Part shown: piece after piece, positions 54,278-63,213 of the stretch
How the letters are laid out: each line of letters opens with the position of its first letter
How positions within the stretch are numbered: the first letter of the stretch is position 1
Source: Bacillus mojavensis RO-H-1 = KCTC 3706
GTDB taxonomy: Bacteria; Bacillota; Bacilli; Bacillales; Bacillaceae
Direction: 5' to 3'
DNA: 64,000 nt
Assembly (NCBI RefSeq): GCF_000245335.1
Contig: NZ_JH600279.1
Span: 806,001-870,000 of the forward strand
Notes under the pieces: generated by a model
Databases searched by the model: none
What the model saw: only the letters and a program-made list of their open reading frames with translations
Told to the model about the DNA's origin: nothing
Program-made: the position numbers and the translations under genes

Positions 54278-54453
54278 CTTGTATATGATCAGTAATATGG
54301 TCTGATTGTTTCTACCTAGTAACCGTAAAAAACTAGACTACAAGAAAGTTTGAATAAATTTGAACGAGTTGAAAAGGACAAGTTCTTTTCTGTTTGCTCT
54401 TATTTTTCACACTTTCTGAACTTCCAGAATTTGTGAAGAATAAGGGCTTTTTT
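54278..54453 (+). ncRNA. Guanine riboswitch of nupG with terminator
   Basis: The aptamer (54278-54344) has P1 CTTGTA/TACAAG and the purine-riboswitch core: TAATATGG before P2, TTTCTACC with the specificity C, and the final GACTAC whose C pairs with guanine. A long terminator stem follows (54396-54453, T6). Guanine binding shuts nupG off. Confidence 0.93.
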
Positions 54454-54487
54454 CATTTCCATAATAAACCTCATAGGAGTTGCTATC

Positions 54488-55681
54488 ATGTACTTTTTAT
54501 TAAACCTTGTCGGCCTCATTGTGATTATGGCAGTTGTGTTCCTATGCTCCCCGCAGAAAAAGAAAATCCAGTGGCGTCCGATCATTACGTTAATTGTTCT
54601 GGAGCTTTTGATTACGTGGTTTATGCTGGGGACAAAAATTGGCAGCTGGGCCATCGGACAAATTGGAAATTTCTTCACTTGGCTGATTGCTTGTGCCAGT
54701 GACGGGATCGCCTTTGCCTTCCCTTCTGTGATGGCAAATGAAACGGTAGACTTTTTCTTCAGCGCACTTCTTCCAATTATTTTCATCGTCACATTCTTTG
54801 ACATTTTAACATATTTCGGCATTTTGCCATGGCTGATTGATAAAATCGGCTGGGTGATCTCAAAGGCTTCCCGCTTGCCGAAATTAGAGAGCTTTTTCTC
54901 TATTCAAATGATGTTTTTGGGAAATACAGAAGCTCTGGCAGTCATCCGCCAGCAGCTCACAGTATTAAACAACAACCGCCTGCTCACATTCGGCTTAATG
55001 AGCATGAGCAGCATCAGCGGTTCTATTATCGGATCTTACCTGTCAATGGTGCCGGCGACATACGTGTTTACAGCGATTCCTTTAAACTGCTTAAACGCGC
55101 TGATTATCGCAAACCTGCTGAATCCAGTGCATGTGCCGGAGGATGAAGACATCATCTATACACCGCCTAAAGAAGAGAAAAAAGACTTTTTCTCTACAAT
55201 TTCTAACAGTATGCTTGTCGGCATGAACATGGTGATCGTTATTTTGGCAATGGTCATCGGCTATGTGGCGTTAACGTCAGCGGTCAATGGCATTCTTGGT
55301 GTTTTCGTACACGGCCTGACCATCCAGACGATTTTTGCTTATCTCTTCAGTCCGTTCGCATTCCTGCTTGGGCTGCCGGTACACGACGCGATGTATGTCG
55401 CTCAGCTGATGGGAATGAAATTGGCAACGAACGAGTTTGTTGCGATGCTTGACTTGAAAAACAATCTTAAAACACTGCCCCCTCACACAGTTGCGGTAGC
55501 GACGACATTCCTGACGTCATTTGCCAACTTCAGTACTGTCGGCATGATTTACGGAACGTACAACTCGATCCTTGACGGCGAAAAGTCAACGGTCATCGGG
55601 AAAAACGTGTGGAAGCTGCTCGTCAGCGGAATTGCGGTATCTTTACTAAGTGCTGCGATTGTCGGTCTGTTTGTGTGGTAG
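54488..55681 (+). CDS. nupG: Purine nucleoside transporter NupG (YxjA)
   Basis: NupG imports guanosine and inosine in B. subtilis. The 397-residue concentrative nucleoside transporter has about nine helices and the CNT motifs GNTEALAVIRQQLT near residue 138 and TSFANFSTVGMIYG near 346. ATAGGAG precedes the ATG. It is monocistronic, behind the guanine riboswitch. Confidence 0.94.
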   Translation: MYFLLNLVGLIVIMAVVFLCSPQKKKIQWRPIITLIVLELLITWFMLGTKIGSWAIGQIGNFFTWLIACASDGIAFAFPSVMANETVDFFFSALLPIIFIVTFFDILTYFGILPWLIDKIGWVISKASRLPKLESFFSIQMMFLGNTEALAVIRQQLTVLNNNRLLTFGLMSMSSISGSIIGSYLSMVPATYVFTAIPLNCLNALIIANLLNPVHVPEDEDIIYTPPKEEKKDFFSTISNSMLVGMNMVIVILAMVIGYVALTSAVNGILGVFVHGLTIQTIFAYLFSPFAFLLGLPVHDAMYVAQLMGMKLATNEFVAMLDLKNNLKTLPPHTVAVATTFLTSFANFSTVGMIYGTYNSILDGEKSTVIGKNVWKLLVSGIAVSLLSAAIVGLFVW

Positions 55682-55687
55682 AAAAAT

Positions 55688-55721
55688 GGAGCCATATCCC
55701 TTTTTAAGGATATGGCTCTTT
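55688..55721. terminator. Terminator of nupG, also facing the next minus-strand gene
   Basis: GAGCCATATCC pairs with GGATATGGCTC over 8 bases, then TTTTG. The minus-strand T-run is moderate. Confidence 0.8.
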
Positions 55722-55724
55722 TGA

Positions 55725-56399
55725 TTATTGATAAACAGAGGAAGGCACCTGTACATCCCGGATTCCGGCTGCATATGGTCCTAAATCATACTGGCCGAAG
55801 ACGATGGCGATTCCGTTTTTCGTAAAGTAAAACGTTGTGTCTTGGTTAAGGGTAATATCCTCTTTCTTTACATCAGGGAAAAACAGCGTGTCATGTTTTT
55901 TGATATAGCTGTATAGGTAATCTTTCGTTTTGCTGACTTTTGTTTTGGTATTCAGAATCTGATTCAGTGTCACCCGCTTTTGTGTGTTCAAGTCATAGTT
56001 GAAGGACTGAACAGACGTTAAACCATGGGCGCCGCCTGAATAGATATAATTGAGCGTTTGTATGCTGAGCTTGCCAGCCGCATTATATTTGACGCTGAAG
56101 GATGTTTGATATTCCGCGTTGAAGCCCTGCTGTTCGCCTGCTTTTTTGTTTTTCAGATATTCCTGATACGATTGTTCAATGTAGGCTTTCAGCTCTTGAT
56201 TGATGTTCTTTTCAAACGCGGCATTCCCGATGTGATGCACCTGAGGATACTTTAATTCCTTGATCTTTTTGTACGTATGGCTGCTTACAGTCGGCGTTTT
56301 CGCTTGAACCGCTTGTAAAGATGGGGCCGCATATGCAAATACACTAAAAAGCAAAACAGCAGCAGCTACGGCGAGTCTCATCATTTTATTCCATTTCAT
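55725..56399 (-). CDS. Secreted DUF4163/DUF3298-type protein
   Basis: This 224-residue protein has an N-terminal signal peptide (hydrophobic 8-25, probable cleavage near AYAAP or VQAKT). A DUF4163-like segment (about 40-115, YKKIKELKYPQVHHIG...) follows, then the DUF3298 core YIYSGGAHGLTSVQSFNYDLNT near 118 and VFGQYDLGPYAAGI near 205. The same domain pair forms the outer part of RsiV (where it binds lysozyme) and of PdaC. Here no transmembrane anti-sigma or deacetylase part is attached. I give no symbol. Confidence 0.82.
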   Translation of the reverse strand: MKWNKMMRLAVAAAVLLFSVFAYAAPSLQAVQAKTPTVSSHTYKKIKELKYPQVHHIGNAAFEKNINQELKAYIEQSYQEYLKNKKAGEQQGFNAEYQTSFSVKYNAAGKLSIQTLNYIYSGGAHGLTSVQSFNYDLNTQKRVTLNQILNTKTKVSKTKDYLYSYIKKHDTLFFPDVKKEDITLNQDTTFYFTKNGIAIVFGQYDLGPYAAGIRDVQVPSSVYQ

Positions 56400-56515
56400 A
56401 CAATCTCCTCCTTTGATTTTCTTTGTTTATCATTCCCTTTTTTCTGCAACGCACACTTTTATAGACCGATGAAGTGAAAAGAAGTTTCTAGGTCGATCTG
56501 CTCGATTTTTTCCCA

Positions 56516-56543
56516 AATAAAAAAGAGACAACATACTGTCTCT
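56516..56543 (-). terminator. Terminator of yxiS
   Basis: AGAGACA and TGTCTCT pair over ACATAC, with TTTTTT following on the minus strand. Confidence 0.85.
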
Positions 56544-56549
56544 TTTTTA

Positions 56550-56837
56550 CTATTTACGCTCAGCAATCACTTCGTGAACCGCTTGTGCCAAATCAATATT
56601 CCCAAACATCTCTAACACCGCAATGACGGTCTGGTCAGGTATGTGTTCTGACTCGTTCTTCGGCACGATCAGTTCTTCCACTGTTTTTTTCAAGCTTTCA
56701 TTCAGCTTTTGCTGCGGATACGCTTTGGCATACAGCTCCAACGGATCAAGATCATGGTTGACACACCATTGGGCGAATACTAATATCATCATATTTTCGT
56801 CGCGCTCGTAAGCCTCTGCGAGCTGTTTCTCGTTCAT
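56550..56837 (-). CDS. yxiS: Small acidic protein YxiS, unknown function
   Basis: This 95-residue, helical, acidic protein has no membrane segment. It includes AQWCVNHDLDPLELYAKAYPQ, with a WC and a DPLELY motif. It lies 50 bases after katE on the same strand with a terminator behind it, so it may be read with katE from the SigB promoter. Size and position match yxiS of strain 168. Confidence 0.82.
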   Translation of the reverse strand: MNEKQLAEAYERDENMMILVFAQWCVNHDLDPLELYAKAYPQQKLNESLKKTVEELIVPKNESEHIPDQTVIAVLEMFGNIDLAQAVHEVIAERK

Positions 56838-56887
56838 ATGTCATGCTCCTTATCCATAAGTATCTTCCTCTACGATACAGGAGCGAA

Positions 56888-58948
56888 TCAAATTCGTCTA
56901 TCCCAATGGCGGTGGGCGGCAACTGCTTCGATAAACGCTTTGCTGAAGCCGGTGTAGTCCTCTTCGTCTTTTGCTGTCACAATTCCCGGCCCCCCTGTTG
57001 CGCCGACAGCTGATTTGAGGAGGCCAACTCCTTCGTTTGCCGCACCGACCGCCTTATAGTGATTGTAGGCTTCTCTGATAAACGCCATCGCTTGTTTATC
57101 TTCTTTTAGTTCAAGTCCCCCTGCGGTATAGACGGCGTCATATAGAACGGAGTCTGTCGTCAGGAATGTGCCGCCGACCTCAAGCTGCTGTCCGGCGCCG
57201 CTTGTGATGTACCCCAGCGTTTGACTGATGATATCCGCTGTGATCCCTTCTTGTTTTAAGGCGTCCAGCACTGTTTGCAGTTCTTTTTCATCAAAACCAT
57301 TGCCGGCGAGAACCGCGACTTTTCTCGTTGACGCTGTTTTCACTGTACGGGCTTGGCTTAATGCAGGTGAGGTAAGGATTTCTTTTGATGCTTTGCGTTT
57401 CGCCGGCGGTGCCACACCTACTCCTTTGGCGATTTCTTCTGCCAGGACAGTATCTACGTTGCTGAAGACATCTACGACCTGCCGCTGCACATCTTTGCTT
57501 TTGACCTTCCCGACCTCGAAGCAAAAGGCAGAAATGATGTGCTTTTTCTCAACCGGGGACATGCTGTTCCAGAACAGTTTTGCCTGTGAATAATAATCAT
57601 TAAAACTGTCGCTCCGCTGGCGGATTTTTCTGCCCTCTACTTTCTCCTGATAGTGGACGTAACCGCCTTCTTCGGCTGACGCAGGAGACGGGTCATTGTT
57701 CTGCAGAGAATTTTTATGATAAGCGACCGGCCCCTTATTGATGGTCATCCGATGATAACCGTCGTACTGGTTGTTATGGAACGGACATACCGGGCGGTTA
57801 ATCGGAATCTCGTGGAAGTTCGGGCCGCCAAGACGGATCAGCTGTGTATCTGTATAAGAGAAAAGCCGTCCCTGCAGGAGCGGATCATTTGTGAAGTCGA
57901 TGCCCGGCACAACATTTCCCGGGTGGAATGCGACTTGCTCCGTTTCCGCAAATACATTATCCTGATTGCGATTCAGCGTCATTTTCCCAATGATCTTCAC
58001 CGGCACAAGCTCTTCCGGCCAAAGCTTCGTCGGATCAAGAATATCAAAATCAAATTTGAATTCATCTTCTTCCTCTATCATCTGCACGCCTAGCTCATAT
58101 TCAACCGTGCCTCCGTTCTCAATCGTTTCCCACAGATCGCGGCGGTGGAAGTCGGGGTCTTTTCCGGCAATTTTCTGCGCTTCATCCCATACGAGAGAAT
58201 GCACGCCGAGCACCGGCTTCCAATGGAATTTCACGAAACGCGCCTTTCCTTGTTCATTGACAAACCGGAACGTGTGAACGCCAAAGCCCTCCATCATCCG
58301 GTAGCTGCGGGGGATGCCTCTGTCAGACATCGTCCACATCACCATGTGTGCCGACTCAGGGTTATTGGCGACAAAGTCCCAAAACGTATCATGGGCAGTA
58401 GCGGCCTGCGGCATTTCATTGTGCGGCTCAGGCTTAAACGCATGCACCAAATCCGGGAATTTGATCGCATCCTGAATAAAGAACACCGGGATATTATTGC
58501 CTACAAGATCATAGTTTCCTTCTTCAGTATAAAATTTTGTCGCAAATCCTCTGGCGTCACGCACTGTGTCAGCTGAGCCTTTGGAGCCCGCAACCGTTGA
58601 AAAACGGACAAATACTGGTGTCTTCACCGAAGGGTCCTGAAGAAATTTCGCCCGGGTGAATTCTGTCATCGGTTCGTAAACCTGAAAAAAGCCATGCACG
58701 CCATACCCGCGCGCATGCACGATCCGTTCAGGAATTCTCTCATGGTCAAAATGGGTCATCTTCTCCCGAAAGTGAAAATCCTCCATCAACGTCGGGCCGC
58801 GAACTCCGGCTTTTAACGAATGTTCGTCCTCAGACACCCGTACGCCTTGGTTTGTCGTCATTTTCTTTCCACTGTTATCAACCCTGTACTGTTCGAGCTG
58901 CTCGTCTTTTGAGTGTTCATTGACTCGTTTGTTTTGATCATCACTCAT
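56888..58948 (-). CDS. katE: Large-subunit catalase KatE
   Basis: KatE degrades hydrogen peroxide as part of general stress defence. The 686-residue clade-2 catalase has the catalytic His in [16 protein letters not shown], the conserved [20 protein letters not shown], and the proximal Tyr in [14 protein letters not shown] near 365. It ends in a GATase1/DJ-1-like domain from about 545 ([19 protein letters not shown]). The ATG at 58948 follows AGGGGGAG. A SigB promoter lies upstream. It differs from KatX by about 140 extra residues at the C-terminus. Confidence 0.95.
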   Translation of the reverse strand: MSDDQNKRVNEHSKDEQLEQYRVDNSGKKMTTNQGVRVSEDEHSLKAGVRGPTLMEDFHFREKMTHFDHERIPERIVHARGYGVHGFFQVYEPMTEFTRAKFLQDPSVKTPVFVRFSTVAGSKGSADTVRDARGFATKFYTEEGNYDLVGNNIPVFFIQDAIKFPDLVHAFKPEPHNEMPQAATAHDTFWDFVANNPESAHMVMWTMSDRGIPRSYRMMEGFGVHTFRFVNEQGKARFVKFHWKPVLGVHSLVWDEAQKIAGKDPDFHRRDLWETIENGGTVEYELGVQMIEEEDEFKFDFDILDPTKLWPEELVPVKIIGKMTLNRNQDNVFAETEQVAFHPGNVVPGIDFTNDPLLQGRLFSYTDTQLIRLGGPNFHEIPINRPVCPFHNNQYDGYHRMTINKGPVAYHKNSLQNNDPSPASAEEGGYVHYQEKVEGRKIRQRSDSFNDYYSQAKLFWNSMSPVEKKHIISAFCFEVGKVKSKDVQRQVVDVFSNVDTVLAEEIAKGVGVAPPAKRKASKEILTSPALSQARTVKTASTRKVAVLAGNGFDEKELQTVLDALKQEGITADIISQTLGYITSGAGQQLEVGGTFLTTDSVLYDAVYTAGGLELKEDKQAMAFIREAYNHYKAVGAANEGVGLLKSAVGATGGPGIVTAKDEEDYTGFSKAFIEAVAAHRHWDRRI

Positions 58949-59004
58949 GTCTGCTCCCCCTTTTCCTATTCCAGATCTCAAAAAATAAACATTCTATAGC
59001 ACAT

Positions 59005-59030
59005 TTACCCTTGGCGGCCTGCATATAAAC
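59005..59030 (-). promoter_or_regulatory. katE: SigB promoter of katE
   Basis: On the minus strand GTTTAT, a 14-base spacer and GGGTAA match the SigB consensus GTTTAA-N13-15-GGGTAT. Confidence 0.8.
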
Positions 59031-59109
59031 TGCTTATCTGCTCTCTAGGTTTTTAGGTCTACTTGTCAACATGAGGTCATAAATATTTGAAATAAGCCTT
59101 CCTGAAATG

Positions 59110-59123
59110 TGGAAGCGCTTACT
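59110..59123. promoter_or_regulatory. cre-like box before citH
   Basis: TGGAAGCGCTTACT matches cre at 12 of 14 positions, 35 bases before the citH start. citH is CcpA-repressed in B. subtilis. Confidence 0.55.
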
Positions 59124-59157
59124 AAAAATTGTGCTGTTGAATGGGGGAGGTCATATC

Positions 59158-60438
59158 GTGCTTGCGATACTCGGTTTTGTGATGATCATTGTCTTCATGT
59201 ATCTTATTATGTCAAATCGGCTTTCCGCTCTTATTGCTTTAATTGTTGTTCCTGTTGTGTTTGCCCTGATCAGCGGATTCGGCAAAGACCTGGGCGATAT
59301 GATGCTTCAGGGTGTAACAGGCCTCGCTCCGACAGGCATCATGCTATTATTTGCGATCCTGTATTTCGGCATCATGATTGATTCAGGCTTGTTCGATCCG
59401 CTCATTGCCAAAATCTTATCCCTTGTCAAAGGAGATCCATTAAAAATCGCTGTCGGCACAGCGGTGTTGACGATGACCATTTCGCTGGATGGAGATGGGA
59501 CAACAACGTACATGATTACCATTGCGGCGATGCTACCGCTATACAAACGGCTCGGCATGAACCGGCTGGTGTTGGCGGGAATTGCAATGCTCGGGTCGGG
59601 AGTCATGAATATTATTCCGTGGGGTGGACCGACTGCAAGGGTTTTGGCTTCTTTAAAATTGGACACGTCAGAAGTCTTCACTCCGTTGATTCCTGCTATG
59701 ATCGCCGGCATTCTCTGGGTGCTTGCCGTAGCCTATATTCTAGGAAAAAAAGAACGGAAACGGCTCGGCGTCATCTCAATTGAACACCAGCACGCATCCG
59801 ATCCGGATACAGCGCCGCTCAAACGCCCCGCTCTCCAGTGGTTTAACCTGCTACTGACTGTCGTGCTGATGGCCGCTTTGATCACCAGCCTGCTCCCGCT
59901 CCCTGTTCTTTTTATGATCGCATTTGCTATCGCCTTGATGGTGAACTATCCAAATGTAAAAGAGCAGCAAAAGCGAATCTCAGCGCATGCAGGAAATGCC
60001 TTAAACGTTGTTTCCATGGTGTTTGCCGCCGGCATTTTCACAGGCATTTTGTCGGGCACAAAAATGGTAGACGCCATGGCGCATTCTCTCGTATCACTCA
60101 TCCCTGACGCCATGGGCCCGCACCTGCCCTTGATTACAGCCATCGTCAGCATGCCATTTACCTTTTTTATGTCGAATGACGCCTTTTACTTCGGTGTTCT
60201 GCCGATCATCACAGAAGCCGCCGCTGCTTACGGGATCGATGCCGCAGAAATCGGCAGAGCCTCCTTGCTGGGCCAGCCTGTGCATTTGCTCAGTCCTCTC
60301 GTGCCTTCCACTTATTTATTGGTCGGAATGGCGGGCGTCAGCTTTGGCGACCATCAAAAATTCACGATCAAATGGGCCGTGGGAACAACCATTGTGATGA
60401 CGATTGCGGCACTGCTGATTGGGATTATTTCGTTTTAA
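59158..60438 (+). CDS. citH: Metal-citrate transporter CitH (YxiQ)
   Basis: CitH imports citrate bound to divalent ions, mainly calcium. The 426-residue CitMHS-family protein has about eleven helices, with DGDGTTTYMITIAAMLPLYKRL near residue 118 and SNDAFYFGVLPI near 340. The GTG at 59158 follows GGGGGAGG and gives the expected length; the earlier in-frame ATG at 59107 lies within the promoter/cre region. Confidence 0.92.
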   Translation: MLAILGFVMIIVFMYLIMSNRLSALIALIVVPVVFALISGFGKDLGDMMLQGVTGLAPTGIMLLFAILYFGIMIDSGLFDPLIAKILSLVKGDPLKIAVGTAVLTMTISLDGDGTTTYMITIAAMLPLYKRLGMNRLVLAGIAMLGSGVMNIIPWGGPTARVLASLKLDTSEVFTPLIPAMIAGILWVLAVAYILGKKERKRLGVISIEHQHASDPDTAPLKRPALQWFNLLLTVVLMAALITSLLPLPVLFMIAFAIALMVNYPNVKEQQKRISAHAGNALNVVSMVFAAGIFTGILSGTKMVDAMAHSLVSLIPDAMGPHLPLITAIVSMPFTFFMSNDAFYFGVLPIITEAAAAYGIDAAEIGRASLLGQPVHLLSPLVPSTYLLVGMAGVSFGDHQKFTIKWAVGTTIVMTIAALLIGIISF

Positions 60439-60444
60439 CGTGAG

Positions 60445-60477
60445 AAAAGGATTTCCGCTGCCGGAAATCCTTTTTTG
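60445..60477. terminator. Bidirectional terminator after citH
   Basis: AAAGGATTTCCG pairs with CGGAAATCCTTT over CTGC, followed by TTT on plus and TTTTC on minus. Confidence 0.85.
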
Positions 60478-60482
60478 GTCAT

Positions 60483-61589
60483 TTAATTGATATATTTTAT
60501 GACAGGCAAGCTTTCAACACCTGAAGCATAGTAGTAATTTAATACACTGAAAAAGTCTATCGCTTTGCCGGTTTTTAGATCAACGATTAATATATGATCC
60601 CCATAGTTCTGATCATCCGCATCAAGCCTTCTCGGTGTTTTTTTACCTAACGTATCAAGGAAAGAATCATCATAACCTACCCCGGACTGATAAGCTGATA
60701 CGTGATGCATAAAAAGCGTGCCTGTGTCTAAGTAAACCATGATGGCTGAGCTAGAACTTGCATAACTCGAACGATAAGTGACAGGGTCAGAAATATTTTT
60801 AACCTTCACATCAGAAATGGAATGGGTGCGCTGATTATACCCGCCACCATAGGAAAAATAATATACTCTTTCCCAGTTTAATGAAGATGTTTTCGTATTA
60901 GAATTGTACAGCAGTGTACCATTCGCATAAACGGAACCGTCTCCATACTCAGCAACAAAGGCTTGTAAATTAGACGTTACCGATTTTACACTTGAATAAT
61001 TTGAAGGGTTTTTCGCGTTTAACTGAATGTTATATGAATCTCCCGTCGTTCCTTCAGAGTAAACCCGGATCATATAATCGCCAGCGGGAAGCTCTTTTAA
61101 AAGCACTAAGTTCCCTGCTGCCATTGATATATTAGACGGCTGAGCTTCTCCTGTATCCCAATTGACAACATACAATTTCAGATGGTAATCGCTGTTGTTT
61201 GAAAGAATTCTTGTGATAAGGGTTCGATCTGACGAAGTACTGAAAAAGTACATATCATCAGGATTATTTTCATCAAGGACAGAGGTTGTATTGAAAACCT
61301 GGTCATCGGAGTTGTACATGGAACTTGTTTTAAAACCATTCTCATTCGAAGGCTTCTTCACTTTCATCTTTTCTGTTTTATTGTCTGTTTTAAGGCTTAC
61401 TTGTTTCGCTTGATTTAATGAAACACGCTCAGTTTCCTTTTGTTTTTTCAGTTTTTCCTGCTGCTCCATGATTGTTTTTTCTTTTAACACACTTTGCGCT
61501 GAGGCAGCATTTGAATTCATACCTAAACTAAAAACAACAAGCAACACAGTACACAAAAAAGGCAGTGAAACAATTTTTTTGATCTTCAT
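60483..61589 (-). CDS. Secreted protein with pre-peptidase-like beta domain, unknown
   Basis: This 368-residue protein has a signal peptide (MKIKKIVSLPFL..., hydrophobic to about 25). A Lys/Glu-rich coiled segment (about 35-75) follows. The beta-rich region about 105-205 (NPDDMYFFSTSSDRTLI, GDYMIRVYSEGTTGDSYNI) resembles a PPC-type beta-sandwich. The unfamiliar C-terminal half is rich in Tyr/Ser and ends in KTGKAIDFFSVLNYYYASG. The ATG at 61589 follows AAAGGGG. It is more AT-rich than its neighbours and lies beside a GH1 relic, a spot that suggests insertion or replacement. I do not recognise a named homologue. Confidence 0.75.
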   Translation of the reverse strand: MKIKKIVSLPFLCTVLLVVFSLGMNSNAASAQSVLKEKTIMEQQEKLKKQKETERVSLNQAKQVSLKTDNKTEKMKVKKPSNENGFKTSSMYNSDDQVFNTTSVLDENNPDDMYFFSTSSDRTLITRILSNNSDYHLKLYVVNWDTGEAQPSNISMAAGNLVLLKELPAGDYMIRVYSEGTTGDSYNIQLNAKNPSNYSSVKSVTSNLQAFVAEYGDGSVYANGTLLYNSNTKTSSLNWERVYYFSYGGGYNQRTHSISDVKVKNISDPVTYRSSYASSSSAIMVYLDTGTLFMHHVSAYQSGVGYDDSFLDTLGKKTPRRLDADDQNYGDHILIVDLKTGKAIDFFSVLNYYYASGVESLPVIKYIN

Positions 61590-61684
61590 ATACAAACCCC
61601 TTTCCAATTTTATACTATACATATCGGCGAGGAGCTCGGATCATTTACATAAATATATTTATTTTCATGAATTGTTTATTTTTT

Positions 61685-61812
61685 CTATTTATTTAATGAC
61701 CTGCCACTCGAAGCCATCAGCTCTTTATACCAATAAAAGCTTTCTTGCAGCATCGAATTTATCGAAAGCGCCTAACCCGTTTTCTGTCATGATCAATGGC
61801 AGCTGTAGCGGT
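61685..61812 (-). pseudogene. C-terminal remnant of a GH1 6-phospho-beta-glucosidase
   Basis: On the minus strand LPLIMTENGLGAFDKF carries the GH1 nucleophile motif TENG. After a deletion and frame change, SFYWYKELMASSGRSLNK ends at a stop at 61685, the usual end of bgl-type enzymes. About 100 residues between the two are gone, and nothing upstream is left. Confidence 0.8.
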
Positions 61813-61911
61813 CATTGACTAAACGTTTTGTAAAAATTGACGGCAGTTCCATCCTTTTCTACGTGGTTTCTCGTACAATAGAAGTATCGTTACTGGGGAG
61901 GGGCTCTGCAG

Positions 61912-63195
61912 ATGAAACGTTTTACGAAACAAGAAAACAGCTGGGTTGTATATGACTGGGCAAACTCTGCTTATTCCATTGTCGTCACAACCGCGGTATT
62001 TCCGTTGTTTTATAAATCAGCCGCTGCGGAAGGCGGTGTCAGCGCTGCTCAATCAACTGCTTATTTAGGTTATACGATAGCGATTTCTACCTTTATTCTC
62101 GCCATGCTCGGCCCGATTTTAGGAACCATCGCCGACTATGAAGGCTGCAAAAAAAAGTTCTTCGGCTTCTTTGTGTCTGCCGGTGTCGCCAGCACTGCGG
62201 CGCTTGCCTTTATTCCTAGTGAACATTGGCTGCTTTTGCTGCTGTTCTACACCATATCGGCTGTCGGTTTTTCCGGCGCCAATGTTTTCTACGATGCCTT
62301 CCTCGTTGACGTCACGCCTGAAGAGCGAATGAATCTTGTTTCCGCTCGCGGCTTTGGCTTAGGCTATATTGGCAGCACGATTCCATTTATCCTCAGCATT
62401 GCCGTCATCCTGCTTGCACAAGCTGAAACGATTCCGATGTCTGTGTCTGCCGCAAGCCAGCTGTCCTTTTTTATAACGGCCGCTTGGTGGGGGCTGTTTA
62501 CCATTCCGATGCTGAAACACGTTCATCAGCGCTATTACATCAAAAAAGAACCCCGCATCATAGCCAACAGCTTTAAACGCCTCGGGCAAACGATGAAACG
62601 GATCCGGCAGTACCGGGCGCTGTTCCTCTTTCTGCTCGCTTATTTCTTTTATATCGACGGAGTCGGCACCATTATTACGATGTCGACGTCCTATGGATCA
62701 GACTTGGGCATCAGCTCCACAAGTCTCCTGATCATCCTGTTTGTCACTCAGGTCGTCGCCGCGCCGTTTGCCATTTTATACGGAAGACTGGCGGAACGCT
62801 TCACAGGGAAAACAATGCTGTACGTTGGCATTGTCATGTATATGATTGTCTGCGTATATGCGTATTTTCTGGAAACGACGCTTGATTTCTGGATTCTAGC
62901 CATGCTTGTCGCCACCTCGCAGGGCGGCATTCAAGCATTAAGCCGCTCCTATTTCGCCAAGCTCGTCCCGAAACACCATGCAAATGAATTCTTCGGCTTC
63001 TACAATATTTTCGGGAAATTCGCCTCGATTATGGGGCCGCTGCTCATTGCCGTTACCGCCCAGCTAACCGGGAAATCCTCGACTGCGGTGTTCAGCCTGA
63101 TCATTTTGTTTGTGATCGGAATTGTGATCCTCGCGTTTGTGCCGGAAGAGAACAGTGCCGATGTCAGCCATCACAAAAATGACCTGCCCCTTTAA
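61912..63195 (+). CDS. yxiO: MFS transporter YxiO
   Basis: This 427-residue protein has twelve membrane helices and belongs to the Atg22/UMF1-like branch of the major facilitator group. The typical start SWVVYDWANSAYSIVVTTAVFP (about 8-29) and YFAKLVPKHHANEFFGFYN near 347 are visible. GGGGAGGGG precedes the ATG. The substrate is unknown; relatives export amino acids. Convergent with dbpA. Confidence 0.88.
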   Translation: MKRFTKQENSWVVYDWANSAYSIVVTTAVFPLFYKSAAAEGGVSAAQSTAYLGYTIAISTFILAMLGPILGTIADYEGCKKKFFGFFVSAGVASTAALAFIPSEHWLLLLLFYTISAVGFSGANVFYDAFLVDVTPEERMNLVSARGFGLGYIGSTIPFILSIAVILLAQAETIPMSVSAASQLSFFITAAWWGLFTIPMLKHVHQRYYIKKEPRIIANSFKRLGQTMKRIRQYRALFLFLLAYFFYIDGVGTIITMSTSYGSDLGISSTSLLIILFVTQVVAAPFAILYGRLAERFTGKTMLYVGIVMYMIVCVYAYFLETTLDFWILAMLVATSQGGIQALSRSYFAKLVPKHHANEFFGFYNIFGKFASIMGPLLIAVTAQLTGKSSTAVFSLIILFVIGIVILAFVPEENSADVSHHKNDLPL

Positions 63196-63211
63196 CTGGG
63201 GGCAGGTCATT
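63178..63211. terminator. Bidirectional terminator between yxiO and dbpA
   Basis: AATGACCTGCCCC pairs with GGGGCAGGTCATT over about 8 bases. The yxiO stop is in the loop. T-runs are short. Confidence 0.7.
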
Positions 63212-63213
63212 CA

